Positions 18,792 to 27,413 of a stretch of DNA of 64,000 nt are shown here, piece after piece (the stretch's first letter is position 1; every line of letters begins with the position of its first letter). Both the position numbers and the translations under genes were made by a program. The DNA comes from Paracoccaceae bacterium (GTDB taxonomy: Bacteria > Pseudomonadota > Alphaproteobacteria > Rhodobacterales > Rhodobacteraceae), in the NCBI GenBank assembly GCA_020425085.1, contig JAGQRW010000007.1:558001-622000 (forward strand). Direction: 5' to 3'. Below the pieces are notes generated by a model. The model searched no databases and was not told the DNA's origin. It saw nothing but the letters and a program-made list of their open reading frames with translations.

Positions 18792-19205
18792 TTATTCGCT
18801 GTCATCATTCGGCACCGGCAGGCGGGCGGTGAAATGGCCTTTGACGGCTTGGGGCCAGGACCGGAACGGCACCTGTCCGGTTTCGCTTTCGGCATGCAGG
18901 CGGGCATATTCAACCACCGCGGTTGCGGCTTCGGTTTCCGGTTTGAAATTGCCAAGGACATAGGTCAGTTTATCCTTGGCAGTGATCGACAGGTTGCAAC
19001 CCCAGTCGCAGCCCATCAGGCAGGAATGCCGGCGGGTACGCAGGCCCGGAACCGTGCGGGCGGCCATCTCGATCAGGCTGGCAAACACCGCACCGTCTGT
19101 TTCGGCCCGGTTTTTCTCGTTCCAGCCCTGGCGTTTGCAGGTGTCGCAGATGGTGATGGTGGTGGGATTGGTCAAGTCGGCCTCGTTTCGGATACTCACC
19201 TCCAT
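18792..19205 (-). CDS. DUF1636 cysteine-rich putative metal-binding protein
   Basis: A 137-residue protein with CDTCK near the N-terminus and CLMGCDWGCN in the middle, a cysteine pattern resembling a thioredoxin-like ferredoxin or metal site. It matches DUF1636, which often lies near cobalamin synthesis or cobalt uptake genes. Here cobD follows 40 bases downstream on the same strand. A role in handling cobalt or in an Fe-S-dependent step of B12 synthesis is therefore plausible, but unproven. Confidence 0.8.
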   Translation of the reverse strand: MEVSIRNEADLTNPTTITICDTCKRQGWNEKNRAETDGAVFASLIEMAARTVPGLRTRRHSCLMGCDWGCNLSITAKDKLTYVLGNFKPETEAATAVVEYARLHAESETGQVPFRSWPQAVKGHFTARLPVPNDDSE

Positions 19206-19326
19206 CAAGCGGATTTCCGCCCGTTCTGCAATGGGAAAGCGGATTGTTGCCGAGGCGAAAACAACGTTAATACTTTCTTCATATTGGTTACCTAATTACC
19301 AAAAAGACTTGATCCGGAGGGGAGAT

Positions 19327-19695
19327 ATGCGTGTCTTGATCGCAGAAAGCGATGATGATCTCGGCGATGTCTGGGAAAGGCATCTTGTTCGCCACGGACA
19401 CCAGATTCGCCGTGTTTCGAGCGAAACCGAGGCGATCGGGATGGTGCAGTCGTTCCGCCCGCAGGTGATCATCCTCGATTTCGCGCTGAAAGGCGGAAAC
19501 GCCCTGGCCGTTTCGGATTTCACCGCCTTTCGGTTGCCCGAGGCGCAGGTGATATTTGTCACCCGCGATAGTTTCTTTTCCGATGGCGAGGTGTTCAGCC
19601 TGGTCGCCAATGCCTGTGTCAGCGTCAGCGAAAAGGTGCCGCCGGGCGATCTGCTGGCGCTGGTGGATTATTATGGGGCGCGCGGCGGGGTTTAA
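19327..19695 (+). CDS. Stand-alone response-regulator receiver domain
   Basis: A 122-residue single receiver domain without output domain. The acidic pocket (ESDDD, residues 7-11), the phosphorylatable Asp in IILDFALKGG and a Lys in VSEKVPPGDLL are present; the usual Thr/Ser position reads FVTRD. The ATG at 19327 has a strong SD (GGAGGGGAG), whereas the frame upstream is antisense to DUF1636. No kinase is adjacent, so the partner is unknown. Its stop codon overlaps that of the convergent hydroquinone reductase gene by 4 bases. Confidence 0.88.
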   Translation: MRVLIAESDDDLGDVWERHLVRHGHQIRRVSSETEAIGMVQSFRPQVIILDFALKGGNALAVSDFTAFRLPEAQVIFVTRDSFFSDGEVFSLVANACVSVSEKVPPGDLLALVDYYGARGGV

Positions 19696-20666
19696 CCCCT
19701 GCCATGCGGTTCGTCATAGTCGATCACCGGATTGATCGGCAGTATCCGGTAAGGGTTAATCGCCTCGTGGCTGTAGTGATAATGGCGCACGATATGGTCC
19801 AGCCTGACCGTTTTTGCCACACCCGGCCATTGGTAAAGCTCACGCGTATAGGCCCAGATGTTGGGGTATTCCCTGATCCATTTGCGGTTGCATTTGAAAT
19901 GCGTGTGATAGACCGGATCGAACCGGATAAGCGTGGTGAACAGGCGCCAGTCGGCCTCGGTCACTTTGTCGCCCATCAGGTAGCGATTGGCGGCAAGGCG
20001 TGTTTCAATCCAGTCAAGCGTGTCGAACACCCCATGAACGGCGGTGTCATAGGCCGTCTGTTTTGAGGCGAAACCGGATTTATAAACACCGTTGTTCAGG
20101 CCGGTATAGATGCGGTTGTTGACCGGTTCGATGGCGGCGCGCAGGGCATAGGGCCAGTAATCGTCGGTATTGCCGGTGATGTCGTCAAACGCCGAATTCA
20201 GCATCCTGATGATTTCCGAGCTTTCGTTGGAAACGATGGTTTCCTGTTTCTTGTCCCAAAGGACCGGCACCGTCACCCGGCCGGAAATCTTGGGGTCGCT
20301 CTTCAGGTAGATGTCGCGCAGAAACGGCAGGCCAAAAAGACGATCACCGGTGGCGCCATCAAAGCTGGTATCGAAGGTCCAGCCGTCATTCAGCATATCG
20401 GGATGCACCACATCAACGCTGATATGATCGCTTAGCCCTTTCAGTTCAAGAAAGATCAGCACCCGGTGCGCCCAGGGACAGGCATAGGAAACATATAGGT
20501 GATAACGCCCGGATTCCGCATCAAACCCGTCGGTGCCACTGGAACCGGGGCCGCCATCGCGGGTAATCCAGTTGCGATAGCCGGCGGTGGTGCGCACAAA
20601 GGTGCCGCCGGTTTTCGAGGTATCAAAGGGTTCCGTCACCCAGGTTCCGTCAACGAGTTGTCCCAT
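19692..20666 (-). CDS. Glutathionyl-hydroquinone reductase (xi-class GST)
   Basis: A 324-residue protein of the YqjG/ECM4/PcpF family. The catalytic cysteine lies in YACPWAHRVLIFLELKGL, and the N-terminal extension with WITRDG is typical of the family. It reduces glutathionyl-hydroquinones using glutathione, protecting against quinones such as those arising from aromatic degradation in the neighbouring locus. It overlaps tail to tail with the receiver gene. Length is as expected. Confidence 0.93.
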   Translation of the reverse strand: MGQLVDGTWVTEPFDTSKTGGTFVRTTAGYRNWITRDGGPGSSGTDGFDAESGRYHLYVSYACPWAHRVLIFLELKGLSDHISVDVVHPDMLNDGWTFDTSFDGATGDRLFGLPFLRDIYLKSDPKISGRVTVPVLWDKKQETIVSNESSEIIRMLNSAFDDITGNTDDYWPYALRAAIEPVNNRIYTGLNNGVYKSGFASKQTAYDTAVHGVFDTLDWIETRLAANRYLMGDKVTEADWRLFTTLIRFDPVYHTHFKCNRKWIREYPNIWAYTRELYQWPGVAKTVRLDHIVRHYHYSHEAINPYRILPINPVIDYDEPHGRG

Positions 20667-20679
20667 GTGTCGATTCCTT

Positions 20680-20705
20680 CTTGTCTGGTTTCAATCTTGT
20701 CTGGT
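20680..20705. repeat. 10-base direct repeat in the reductase leader
   Basis: CTTGTCTGGT occurs at 20680-20689 and again at 20696-20705, 16 bases apart, just upstream of the hydroquinone reductase start (minus strand). A period near one and a half helical turns could suit a dimeric regulator, but it may be chance. Confidence 0.35.
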
Positions 20706-20760
20706 CGGGTAGGATCTATAGGTTTCTGATTTGGAATAAATACCAGATTTTTCACAAAAC

Positions 20761-20779
20761 TGTTTCCATATCGGAAACA
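20761..20779 (-). terminator. Probable terminator after rnhA
   Basis: TGTTTCC (20761-20767) and GGAAACA (20773-20779) form a 7-bp stem with a 5-base loop. On the minus strand the stem is followed by GTTTTGTG. It starts 9 bases after the rnhA stop codon, a normal place for an intrinsic terminator. Confidence 0.5.
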
Positions 20780-20787
20780 AAGCCAAT

Positions 20788-21258
20788 TCAAACCCCGTTG
20801 CCACCCTTGGCCTTGAACGGTGCCATGCCTTCGCGGGCCAGTTCATCGGCGCGCTCGTTTTCAACATGTCCGGCATGGCCCTTGACCCATTGCCAAGTGA
20901 CCTTGTGGCGCGATTGCGCCTGATCAAGGCGTTGCCACAGATCGACGTTTTTCACCGGTTTACGCGCCGCGGTTTTCCAGCCGTTGATTTTCCAGGAATG
21001 GATCCAGCCGGTGACACCGCCTTTGACATAGTTGCTGTCGGTGATGATGGTAAGGCTGGATGGCCGCGCCAGCGCCTCCAGCGCCGAAATCGCTGCCATC
21101 AGTTCCATACGGTTGTTGGTGGTGTCGGCCTCGCCGCCGGAAAGGCTGCGTTCACGGATCAGTTGGCCGCCCTCTTTGGCCTGCAGCAACACGCCCCAGC
21201 CGCCGGGACCGGGATTGCCGGAACAGGCACCGTCGGTATAGGCGAACAGCTCAGCCAT
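20788..21258 (-). CDS. rnhA: Ribonuclease HI
   Basis: A 156-residue RNase H that degrades RNA in RNA-DNA hybrids. The four acidic residues of the active site are visible: [16 protein letters not shown] (Asp), NNRMELMAA (Glu), [10 protein letters not shown] (Asp) and [12 protein letters not shown] (Asp). I chose the ATG at 21258 because it precedes the family core directly; an upstream ATG would add seven residues. It lies in a run of minus-strand genes after ispH and a LysE exporter. Confidence 0.96.
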   Translation of the reverse strand: MAELFAYTDGACSGNPGPGGWGVLLQAKEGGQLIRERSLSGGEADTTNNRMELMAAISALEALARPSSLTIITDSNYVKGGVTGWIHSWKINGWKTAARKPVKNVDLWQRLDQAQSRHKVTWQWVKGHAGHVENERADELAREGMAPFKAKGGNGV

Positions 21259-21294
21259 GCCGCAGGGCCGGTCTTGCATCTGGGTCTGGTTTCA

Positions 21295-21921
21295 TCATGC
21301 GCGGGTAAAGGCCAGTTTCAGGCCAAGCCCGGCAAAGGCCGCGGCAAAGCCATAGCGCATGGTCTGAAGGATGCGCGGATTTCCCAGCACCTTGTCGCGG
21401 GCGGCGGCGGCAAAGGTGCCGTATACCACGAATATGGCGAAGGTCATGGCCATGAAGATCAGGCCAAGCAACGACATTTCCAGGCTGGCGCGGCTGGTGT
21501 CGCCCGACAGGAATTGCGGCAAAAAGGCCAGAAAGAACAGCGAAAGTTTCGGGTTCAGGATATTGATAAGTGCCGCCTTGACGGCGATGCTGCCAAGGCC
21601 GCGCGGTGAACCCATGCCCGAAGTCGCCCCTTGCAGCGACAGCGAACCCTTGTCGCGCAGGCTTTGCCAGGCCATCCACAGCAGGAACAGGACGCCGGCG
21701 ATTTTCACCACCTGAAACAGCAAGGCGCTGGCATGCAGGATGGCCGCCAGCCCCAGGATTGCCGCCGCCAGATGTGGCAAGATGCCGATGCTGCACCCGA
21801 ATGCCGCCGCAATCGCAGCGTTTCGACCGCCCGCAAGACCGCTGGCCAGCGTAAAGATCACCCCGGTGCCCGGGGCAAGCACGACGATGATCGCGGTCAG
21901 CAGGAATTCAGCCGAGATCAT
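21295..21921 (-). CDS. LysE/RhtB-family amino-acid exporter
   Basis: A 208-residue membrane protein with about six hydrophobic segments and the family signature [29 protein letters not shown] at the N-terminus. Members export amino acids such as lysine, threonine or homoserine; the substrate cannot be told from sequence. Its ATG overlaps the ispH stop codon (ATGA), so it is translationally coupled to ispH. Confidence 0.9.
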   Translation of the reverse strand: MISAEFLLTAIIVVLAPGTGVIFTLASGLAGGRNAAIAAAFGCSIGILPHLAAAILGLAAILHASALLFQVVKIAGVLFLLWMAWQSLRDKGSLSLQGATSGMGSPRGLGSIAVKAALINILNPKLSLFFLAFLPQFLSGDTSRASLEMSLLGLIFMAMTFAIFVVYGTFAAAARDKVLGNPRILQTMRYGFAAAFAGLGLKLAFTRA

Positions 21922-22877
21922 TCTGCCGCCTTTTCGCTGTCGCGCAGGGATTTGGGCAATTTGAACTCTACATCCTCGACAGCGGTTTCAACCACCTTTT
22001 CGGTCACCTCATAGCGGGCGCGAAAGGCGTCGATCACCTCGCGGATCAGAATTTCCGGAGCCGAGGCGCCGGCGGTGATGCCGATCGCCTGCACCCCTTC
22101 AAGTGCGCGCCAGTCGATATCGGTGGCACGCGGCACCAGTTGCGCATAGGCGCAACCGGCTTTGGCCGCGACCTCGACCAGTCGGCGGGAATTCGATGAA
22201 TTGGGCGAGCCGATCACCAGTATCGCCGCCACCTTCGGTGCCATCGCCTTGACCGCCAACTGACGGTTGGTGGTGGCATAACAGATGTCTTCCTTGTGCG
22301 GGCCGATGATATTGGGAAAGCGAGCCACAAGGGCGGCGACGATTTCTGCCGCGTCATCGAGTGAAAGCGTGGTCTGGGTGATATAGGCCAGGTTTTCCGG
22401 ATCGCGCGGCGTCAGGTCTTTTACGTCATGGACGGTTTCCACCAGCAACACCTCGCCTGCGGGTAGCTGGCCCATGGTGCCGATGGTCTCCGGATGGCCC
22501 GCATGGCCGATCATCACGATTTGCAAGTCGTTCTGGTGGTGGCGTTCGGCTTCGATATGTACTTTTGATACCAGCGGGCAAGTGGCGTCGACATAGATCA
22601 TGTTGCGGGAACGGGCGGCGGCGGGAACGGATTTCGGCACGCCATGGGCGGAAAATACCACCGGGCGGTTATCGGGGCATTCCGCCAGATCCTCGACAAA
22701 CACCGCACCTTTGGCGCGCAGACCGTCGACAACATATTTGTTGTGTACGATTTCGTGGCGCACATAGACCGGTGCGCCCCATTTCCCGATCGCGGTTTCC
22801 ACAATCTTGATGGCGCGGTCGACACCGGCGCAAAAGCCTCTTGGGGCGGCGAGGTATATGGTCAGTGGCGGTTTCAT
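21918..22877 (-). CDS. ispH: 4-Hydroxy-3-methylbut-2-enyl diphosphate reductase
   Basis: A 319-residue Fe-S enzyme making the last step of the MEP isoprenoid pathway (HMBPP to IPP and DMAPP). The three cluster cysteines are seen in RGFCAGV (Cys16), [12 protein letters not shown] and [11 protein letters not shown]. The ADATCP-like and TTNRQ motifs are family hallmarks. The following LysE gene overlaps its stop. Confidence 0.97.
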   Translation of the reverse strand: MKPPLTIYLAAPRGFCAGVDRAIKIVETAIGKWGAPVYVRHEIVHNKYVVDGLRAKGAVFVEDLAECPDNRPVVFSAHGVPKSVPAAARSRNMIYVDATCPLVSKVHIEAERHHQNDLQIVMIGHAGHPETIGTMGQLPAGEVLLVETVHDVKDLTPRDPENLAYITQTTLSLDDAAEIVAALVARFPNIIGPHKEDICYATTNRQLAVKAMAPKVAAILVIGSPNSSNSRRLVEVAAKAGCAYAQLVPRATDIDWRALEGVQAIGITAGASAPEILIREVIDAFRARYEVTEKVVETAVEDVEFKLPKSLRDSEKAAE

Positions 22878-22986
22878 GGTCGGTTGGTCGGGTCCGCTCG
22901 GCTTGGGGCTGGTTTGCCGGTTTTAACAGGCCGCGGTCAAAGGGCAACAGCGAACCTGCGAAAACGACCCCGCCAAGGCAACCCAA

Positions 22987-23014
22987 CTGCTGCCGCCAGC
23001 GCGGGCGGCAGCAG
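22987..23014 (-). terminator. Strong hairpin between the NYN gene and ispH
   Basis: CTGCTGCCGCC (22987-22997) and GGCGGCAGCAG (23004-23014) form an 11-bp stem with a 6-base loop, about 50 bases after the NYN-protein stop on the minus strand. The U-tract is weak (TTGGGTT), so termination may be partial. Confidence 0.5.
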
Positions 23015-23063
23015 TCATCGCGGTGAACCTGACCGCTGGCGCGGCTTGCCTTCAAGCGAAGGC

Positions 23064-23639
23064 TCAGTCGTCGGAAAATTCCACTTCTTCGGTGCGCAGA
23101 TTGGCGTCATGGCGCGGTGGGCGGCCGATCACTTCTTTCAGCTCTTCCAGTTCGATGAAATTATCGGCCTGGCGGCGCAGCTCGTCGGCGATCATCGGCG
23201 GCTGGCTGCGGATGGTCGAAACCACCGACACCCGCACGCCCTGACGTTGCAGGCTTTCCACCAGCGGGCGGTAATCACCATCGCCTGAAAAGATCACGAT
23301 GTGATCCACATGCGGCGCCAGTTCCATCGCATCTACGGCCAGCTCGATATCCATGTTCCCTTTCACCTTGCGCCGGCCCATGGAGTCAGTGAACTCCTTT
23401 GCCGGTTTGGTGACCATGTTGAAGCCGTTGTAGTTGAGCCAGTCCACCAGAGGGCGGATCGGTGAATAGTCGTCGTTTTCCAGCAGTGCAGTGTAGTAGA
23501 AAGACCGAAGCAGTTTGCCTCGGCGCATGAACTCGGTTCGGAGCAGCTTGTAGTCGATATCAAACCCCAGTGCCTTGGCTGCGGCGTAGAGGTTGGCACC
23601 GTCAATGAATAGCGCCAGGCGCTCATCGCGGTAGAACAT
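23064..23639 (-). CDS. NYN-domain (LabA/DUF88) protein
   Basis: A 191-residue PIN-like nuclease-fold protein. Conserved acidic residues are in ALFIDGANLYAAAK, KGNMDIELAVDAMEL and IFSGDGDYRPLVESL, which fit the NYN metal site. Family members are thought to act on RNA, but no specific target is known. The highly acidic tail (EEVEFSDD) may regulate binding. It is divergent from folK across a 101-base region. Confidence 0.88.
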   Translation of the reverse strand: MFYRDERLALFIDGANLYAAAKALGFDIDYKLLRTEFMRRGKLLRSFYYTALLENDDYSPIRPLVDWLNYNGFNMVTKPAKEFTDSMGRRKVKGNMDIELAVDAMELAPHVDHIVIFSGDGDYRPLVESLQRQGVRVSVVSTIRSQPPMIADELRRQADNFIELEELKEVIGRPPRHDANLRTEEVEFSDD

Positions 23640-23740
23640 AATGTGGTTCCCTTGTGAAATGACGTTTCATCAATGTTTGAGAGTGGTAATGATTACAAAT
23701 CATCGACGAAACAATGGTCAGAGCATAAGGTTTCCGGCTC
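23640..23740. promoter_or_regulatory. Divergent NYN / folK promoter region with two palindromes
   Basis: Two inverted repeats lie between the divergent starts: TGAAA-TGACG-TTTCA at 23655-23669 and the perfect GTAAT-G-ATTAC at 23686-23696. Both could be operators or parts of promoters. No clear -35/-10 pair was recognised. No known regulator consensus is claimed. Confidence 0.35.
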
Positions 23741-24343
23741 ATGCTTCAAGGCACTTATGTTCACAATTCATCAACAAAATGTCTTGTTGCCGTTGGGTCA
23801 AACCTTGAATCTCGCGCATTGGGTGTGAAGGAAACCGTCGGTTTCGCGTTGGAATTGTTGGCGGCGGCAGAGAATGTCTCGATCGTTCGCCGCAGCCGGT
23901 TTTTCCGCACGCCGGCGTTTCCCGCAGATTCGGGGCCGGATTTCGTCAATGCAGTGGTCGAAGTGGAGACAACGCTGCCACCCGAGGCGCTGCTGGCGCT
24001 GCTGCACCGGATCGAGGCAGAAATCGGGCGCGAGCGGCGCGAACGCTGGGCGGCGCGGGTGATCGATCTTGATCTGTTGAGCCATGGCGATTTGATCCTG
24101 CCGGACGCAACCGTTCTGGATCAATGGATGCGGATGCCGGTTGAGGATCAGCGGCGGCGGGTGCCTGATCGGCTGATCCTGCCGCATCCGCGGCTTCAGG
24201 ATCGCGCCTTTGTTCTGGTGCCTTTGATGGATTTTGCAGCCGAATGGCGACACCCTGCCACAGGTCTGAAAGTCAGCGAGATGCTGGCGGCACTGCCTGT
24301 GGGCGAGGTCAGTGAAATTGTTGCGTTGACGGGATCCGATTGA
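23741..24343 (+). CDS. folK: 6-Hydroxymethyl-7,8-dihydropterin pyrophosphokinase
   Basis: A 200-residue HPPK, which activates the pterin for folate synthesis. The family blocks are present: VAVGSNLESR, SRFFRTPAFPADSGPDFVNAVVEVET, RWAARVIDLDLLSHGD and LPHPRLQDRAFVLVPLMD. A short insertion (QWMRMPVEDQRRRVPDRL) before LPHPR is seen in some alphaproteobacteria. The ATG at 23741 has no strong SD, so the exact start is open. Confidence 0.93.
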   Translation: MLQGTYVHNSSTKCLVAVGSNLESRALGVKETVGFALELLAAAENVSIVRRSRFFRTPAFPADSGPDFVNAVVEVETTLPPEALLALLHRIEAEIGRERRERWAARVIDLDLLSHGDLILPDATVLDQWMRMPVEDQRRRVPDRLILPHPRLQDRAFVLVPLMDFAAEWRHPATGLKVSEMLAALPVGEVSEIVALTGSD

Positions 24344-24420
24344 GTCCCTTCGGGACACGACCTTTAGCTGCGCCGTGGGCGCAGCGGGGCGCGCCGCGCG
24401 GGGAGTATTTTCAGAACGCT
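24344..24420 (+). terminator. folK terminator hairpin and GAGTATTT element, variant copy
   Basis: GTCCC-TTC-GGGAC (24344-24356) follows the folK stop at once. Further on, a GC-rich stretch with the arms CTGCGCC and GGCGCAG leads to GGGGAGTATTT (GAGTATTT at 24403-24410) followed by TCAGAACGCTG. The second part is a diverged copy of the intergenic element at 9101, 16985 and 32851. Confidence 0.45.
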
Positions 24421-24700
24421 GATCCCACGGGATTGGTTTTGGCGATATGGTGTTCGCGCCAGATGACATAAAGGCCGGCAGCGGCGACAAGGCTGCGTAA
24501 GCCGACCGCTTTCCTCGGGATGGTTTTTCCGAACCACATGGACTGGCTGAGCGGCAAATTGTACCCGCAACGATTCCAGCAACGACACAGATGACGCCAA
24601 GGATTTTGGCAATCGCGTCGCCTTGAGCGCGAAAATGCAGAAGCCGGGCATCGGGAAGATGCCGAAAACCGGGCGATAGGGCGGTATCACCGGAATACAA
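24411..24700 (-). pseudogene. Relic of an EamA/DMT-family transporter (C-terminal part)
   Basis: On the minus strand, 24539-24411 reads ...SLVAAAGLYVIWREHH..., which looks like the end of the last helix and tail of an EamA drug/metabolite transporter. Further upstream pieces such as FRHLPDARL and ILGVICVVAGIVAG are found in another frame, so the reading frame is broken by at least one frameshift. No start codon or complete helix set remains. The stretch does not overlap other genes. The assignment rests on short hydrophobic motifs and is tentative. Confidence 0.4.
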
Positions 24701-24761
24701 ATACGCATTTGTCCGGGCGCAATCGCCTGGTGCGGCAATGCGGATTTCGCGGCGATTTGGC

Positions 24762-24790
24762 TTGAATTCCTGTCCGAATGGCCATAGATA
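24762..24790 (+). promoter_or_regulatory. Probable rpoZ promoter
   Basis: TTGAAT (24762-24767) and TAGATA (24785-24790) are spaced by 17 bases, about 40 bases before the rpoZ start. This would drive the rpoZ-rsh run. Found by eye only. Confidence 0.45.
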
Positions 24791-24830
24791 GCGGTTTCCC
24801 CCGTTCCCAGAGCGTCAAGTGGAGTGTCTT

Positions 24831-25184
24831 ATGGCCCGAGTTACCGTTGAAGATTGCGTCGATAAAATCCCGAACCGGTTTGAACTGGTTATGCTGTCGG
24901 CGCATCGTGCGCGTGAGCTGGCCTCGGGCGTTCCTTTGACGATCGAGCGCGACAACGACAAGAACCCGGTCTGCGCCCTGCGCGAGATTGCCGAAGAAAC
25001 CCTGACGGCGGATGGTCTGCGCGAATCCTATATCGAAAGCAACCAGACCCAGATCGAGGTTGATGAGCCGGAAGACGACAGCATGGCGTTGTTGATGGGC
25101 GATGCCGAGGATGACAAGCCCGGCGACAACATGACCGACGAAAACCTGTTGCGTGCGCTGATGGAAGCCCAGGAAGCCAAGTGA
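24831..25184 (+). CDS. rpoZ: RNA polymerase omega subunit
   Basis: A 117-residue protein beginning [30 protein letters not shown], the omega signature that helps assemble beta-prime. The C-terminal half is acidic, as in alphaproteobacteria. GGAG at 24821-24824 fixes the ATG at 24831 rather than an in-frame codon just upstream. rsh follows 50 bases later, the conserved pairing of omega with the ppGpp synthetase. Confidence 0.97.
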   Translation: MARVTVEDCVDKIPNRFELVMLSAHRARELASGVPLTIERDNDKNPVCALREIAEETLTADGLRESYIESNQTQIEVDEPEDDSMALLMGDAEDDKPGDNMTDENLLRALMEAQEAK

Positions 25185-25234
25185 GGCCCGGAGCCGCACT
25201 TTGGGCAGTGCGGACCGCTTGAGGATACTGCCCG

Positions 25235-27361
25235 ATGATCGATGTCGAGGATCTGGTCGATCTGGTCCGTAACTACAATCCCAACAGCAATGCCGATCTG
25301 ATCCGCGATGCCTATGCCTATGGGCAGGCGATGCATGCGGGGCAGTTCAGGGCGTCGAAAGAGCCATATTTCTCGCATCCCGCCGAGGTGGCGGCGATCC
25401 TGACCGAACAGCAGATGGACGATGCCACCATCGTCACCGCATTGCTGCATGATACCATCGAGGATACCAAATCCACCTATGGCGAGGTCGCCGCGCGCTT
25501 TGGCGATGAAGTGGCGCAACTGGTCGATGGTGTGACCAAGCTGACCAATCTGGAACTGCATTCCAGCGAGACCAAGCAGGCCGAGAATTTCCGCAAGCTG
25601 CTGATGGCGATGTCCAAGGATTTGCGGGTGCTGCTGGTCAAGCTGGCGGACCGTTTGCACAACATGCGCACGATCAAGCATCTCAGCCTGGAAAAACAGC
25701 AACAAAAAGCCCGCGAGACCATGGATATCTTTGCGCCGCTGGCCGGGCGCATGGGCATGCAGTCGATGCGCGAGGAACTGGAAGATCTCAGCTTTCATGT
25801 GCTGAATGCCGAGGGGCGCAATTCGATTATCCGCCGGTTTCTGACGCTGCGCAATCAGACCGGTGATCTGATCCCGAAGATCACCAACGATATCCGCGAA
25901 GTGCTGGAGAAATACGGTATCGAGGCCGAAGTGTTCGGGCGTGAGAAAAAGCCCTATTCGATCTGGCGCAAGATGCAGGAGAAAAAGGAAGGGTTTTCGC
26001 GGCTTTCCGATATCTACGGATTTCGCATCATCACCAACGATATCGAGGACTGCTACCGCGTTCTGGGCGCCATCCACCAGCGCTGGCGTGCTGTGCCGGG
26101 GCGGTTCAAGGATTACATCAGCCAGCCGAAATCCAACGGCTATCGTTCCATCCACACCACGGTTTCCGGGCGCGACGGCAAGCGCGTCGAGGTGCAGATC
26201 AGAACCCGCCAGATGCACGAGGTGGCCGAGGCTGGCGTGGCGGCGCACTGGTCCTACAAGGACGGGCAGCGGGTGGAAAACCCGTTTGCCGTTGATCCTT
26301 TTGTCTGGCTGGCCGGGCTGACCGAGCGGGTCGAACAATCCGATGACCACGACGAATTCATGGAACATGTGAAGCTTGAGATGTTCTCGGACCAAGTGTT
26401 CTGTTTTACCCCCAAGGGTGAGGTGGTAAAACTGCCACGCGGCGCCACGCCGATAGATTTCGCCTTTGCCATTCACACGCGGATCGGTTCCAGCTGTGTC
26501 GGGGCCAAGGTGGATGGTATCCGGGTGCCACTATGGACGCGCCTCAGGAACGGGCAGTCGGTGGATATCATCACCGCCGAAGGCCAGCGACCACAATCGA
26601 CCTGGATGGATATCGCGCTGACCGGGCGGGCGCGTTCCGCCATTCGCCGGTCGCTGCGCGAAGAGCGTCGCGACGGGGCGGTCAGGCTGGGCCGGGAACT
26701 GGCGCGGGTGGCGTTTGAACGGGCCGGCAAGCGGGTCAGCGACAAGGCGCTGGCAACGGCGGCGCGGCAGATGGGCATTGCCGATGCCGGCGACCTTCTG
26801 GCCATGCTCGGCAATGCCGAGATCACCGGCAGCGAATTGATCGGTGTGCTTTACCCGGAACTCAAGCGCGTCCAGCCCGACCAGCGGGTCGAAAGCGCCA
26901 GCGCCATGGTTGGTCTTGGTGCGGGGCAGACCGCTACCCCCGCCAAATGCTGCCAGCCGGTGCCGGGCGAGCGTATCGTCGGCATCACATATCGCGGCAA
27001 AGGGGTGCAGGTGCATACCATTGACTGCGCCTCGTTGATCGAATTCGAGGATCAGCCGGACCGCTGGATCGACCTGCACTGGAACGACGGCGACCATGTC
27101 GCAGAACACGAGGTGACGCTGGAAATTACCCTTGCCAACGACGCTGGGACTCTGGGACGCATCTGCACCCTGATCGGCGAGCAGAACGCCAATATTTCCG
27201 ACATGCATTTCACCGACCGAAAGCCGGATTTTTTCAAAATGCTCGTGGACATTCAGGTCAGGGATGTAGAGCATTTGCACAACGTCCTGACCGCGGTCGA
27301 GGCGGATTCGGATGTTGCGGAAATTGCCCGGTATCGCAGTTCGGTGTCGATGGAACAATAA
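25235..27361 (+). CDS. rsh: Bifunctional (p)ppGpp synthetase/hydrolase (RelA/SpoT homologue)
   Basis: A 708-residue long RSH. The N-terminal HD hydrolase domain retains HPAEVAAIL and ALLHDTIEDT; the synthetase domain has YSIWRKMQEKK, YGFRIITND and KDYISQPKSNGYRSIHT; then a TGS domain (VFCFTPKGEVVKLPRGATPIDFAFAIHT) and a C-terminal ACT domain. Both catalytic centres appear intact, so it should make and degrade the alarmone, as the single RSH of most alphaproteobacteria does. It is downstream of rpoZ. Confidence 0.97.
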   Translation: MIDVEDLVDLVRNYNPNSNADLIRDAYAYGQAMHAGQFRASKEPYFSHPAEVAAILTEQQMDDATIVTALLHDTIEDTKSTYGEVAARFGDEVAQLVDGVTKLTNLELHSSETKQAENFRKLLMAMSKDLRVLLVKLADRLHNMRTIKHLSLEKQQQKARETMDIFAPLAGRMGMQSMREELEDLSFHVLNAEGRNSIIRRFLTLRNQTGDLIPKITNDIREVLEKYGIEAEVFGREKKPYSIWRKMQEKKEGFSRLSDIYGFRIITNDIEDCYRVLGAIHQRWRAVPGRFKDYISQPKSNGYRSIHTTVSGRDGKRVEVQIRTRQMHEVAEAGVAAHWSYKDGQRVENPFAVDPFVWLAGLTERVEQSDDHDEFMEHVKLEMFSDQVFCFTPKGEVVKLPRGATPIDFAFAIHTRIGSSCVGAKVDGIRVPLWTRLRNGQSVDIITAEGQRPQSTWMDIALTGRARSAIRRSLREERRDGAVRLGRELARVAFERAGKRVSDKALATAARQMGIADAGDLLAMLGNAEITGSELIGVLYPELKRVQPDQRVESASAMVGLGAGQTATPAKCCQPVPGERIVGITYRGKGVQVHTIDCASLIEFEDQPDRWIDLHWNDGDHVAEHEVTLEITLANDAGTLGRICTLIGEQNANISDMHFTDRKPDFFKMLVDIQVRDVEHLHNVLTAVEADSDVAEIARYRSSVSMEQ

Positions 27362-27413
27362 AGGGAAAGGCAAGTACCGGCGGTATGTGCGAATTGCCGG
27401 GTGAAACGAAATC

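Noticed and set aside
17432..18832. 466-codon plus-strand frame opposite the phosphatase and cobD
   Set aside because: Antisense to two genes with intact motifs and coupled starts; glutamine- and arginine-rich shadow composition.
19206..19326. Cobalamin riboswitch upstream of the DUF1636-cobD run
   Set aside because: No conserved B12-box or stem pattern was recognised, and the region is too short for the full element.
25028..26476. 482-codon minus-strand frame opposite rpoZ and rsh
   Set aside because: Antisense to two housekeeping genes with full domain sets; no independent motif.
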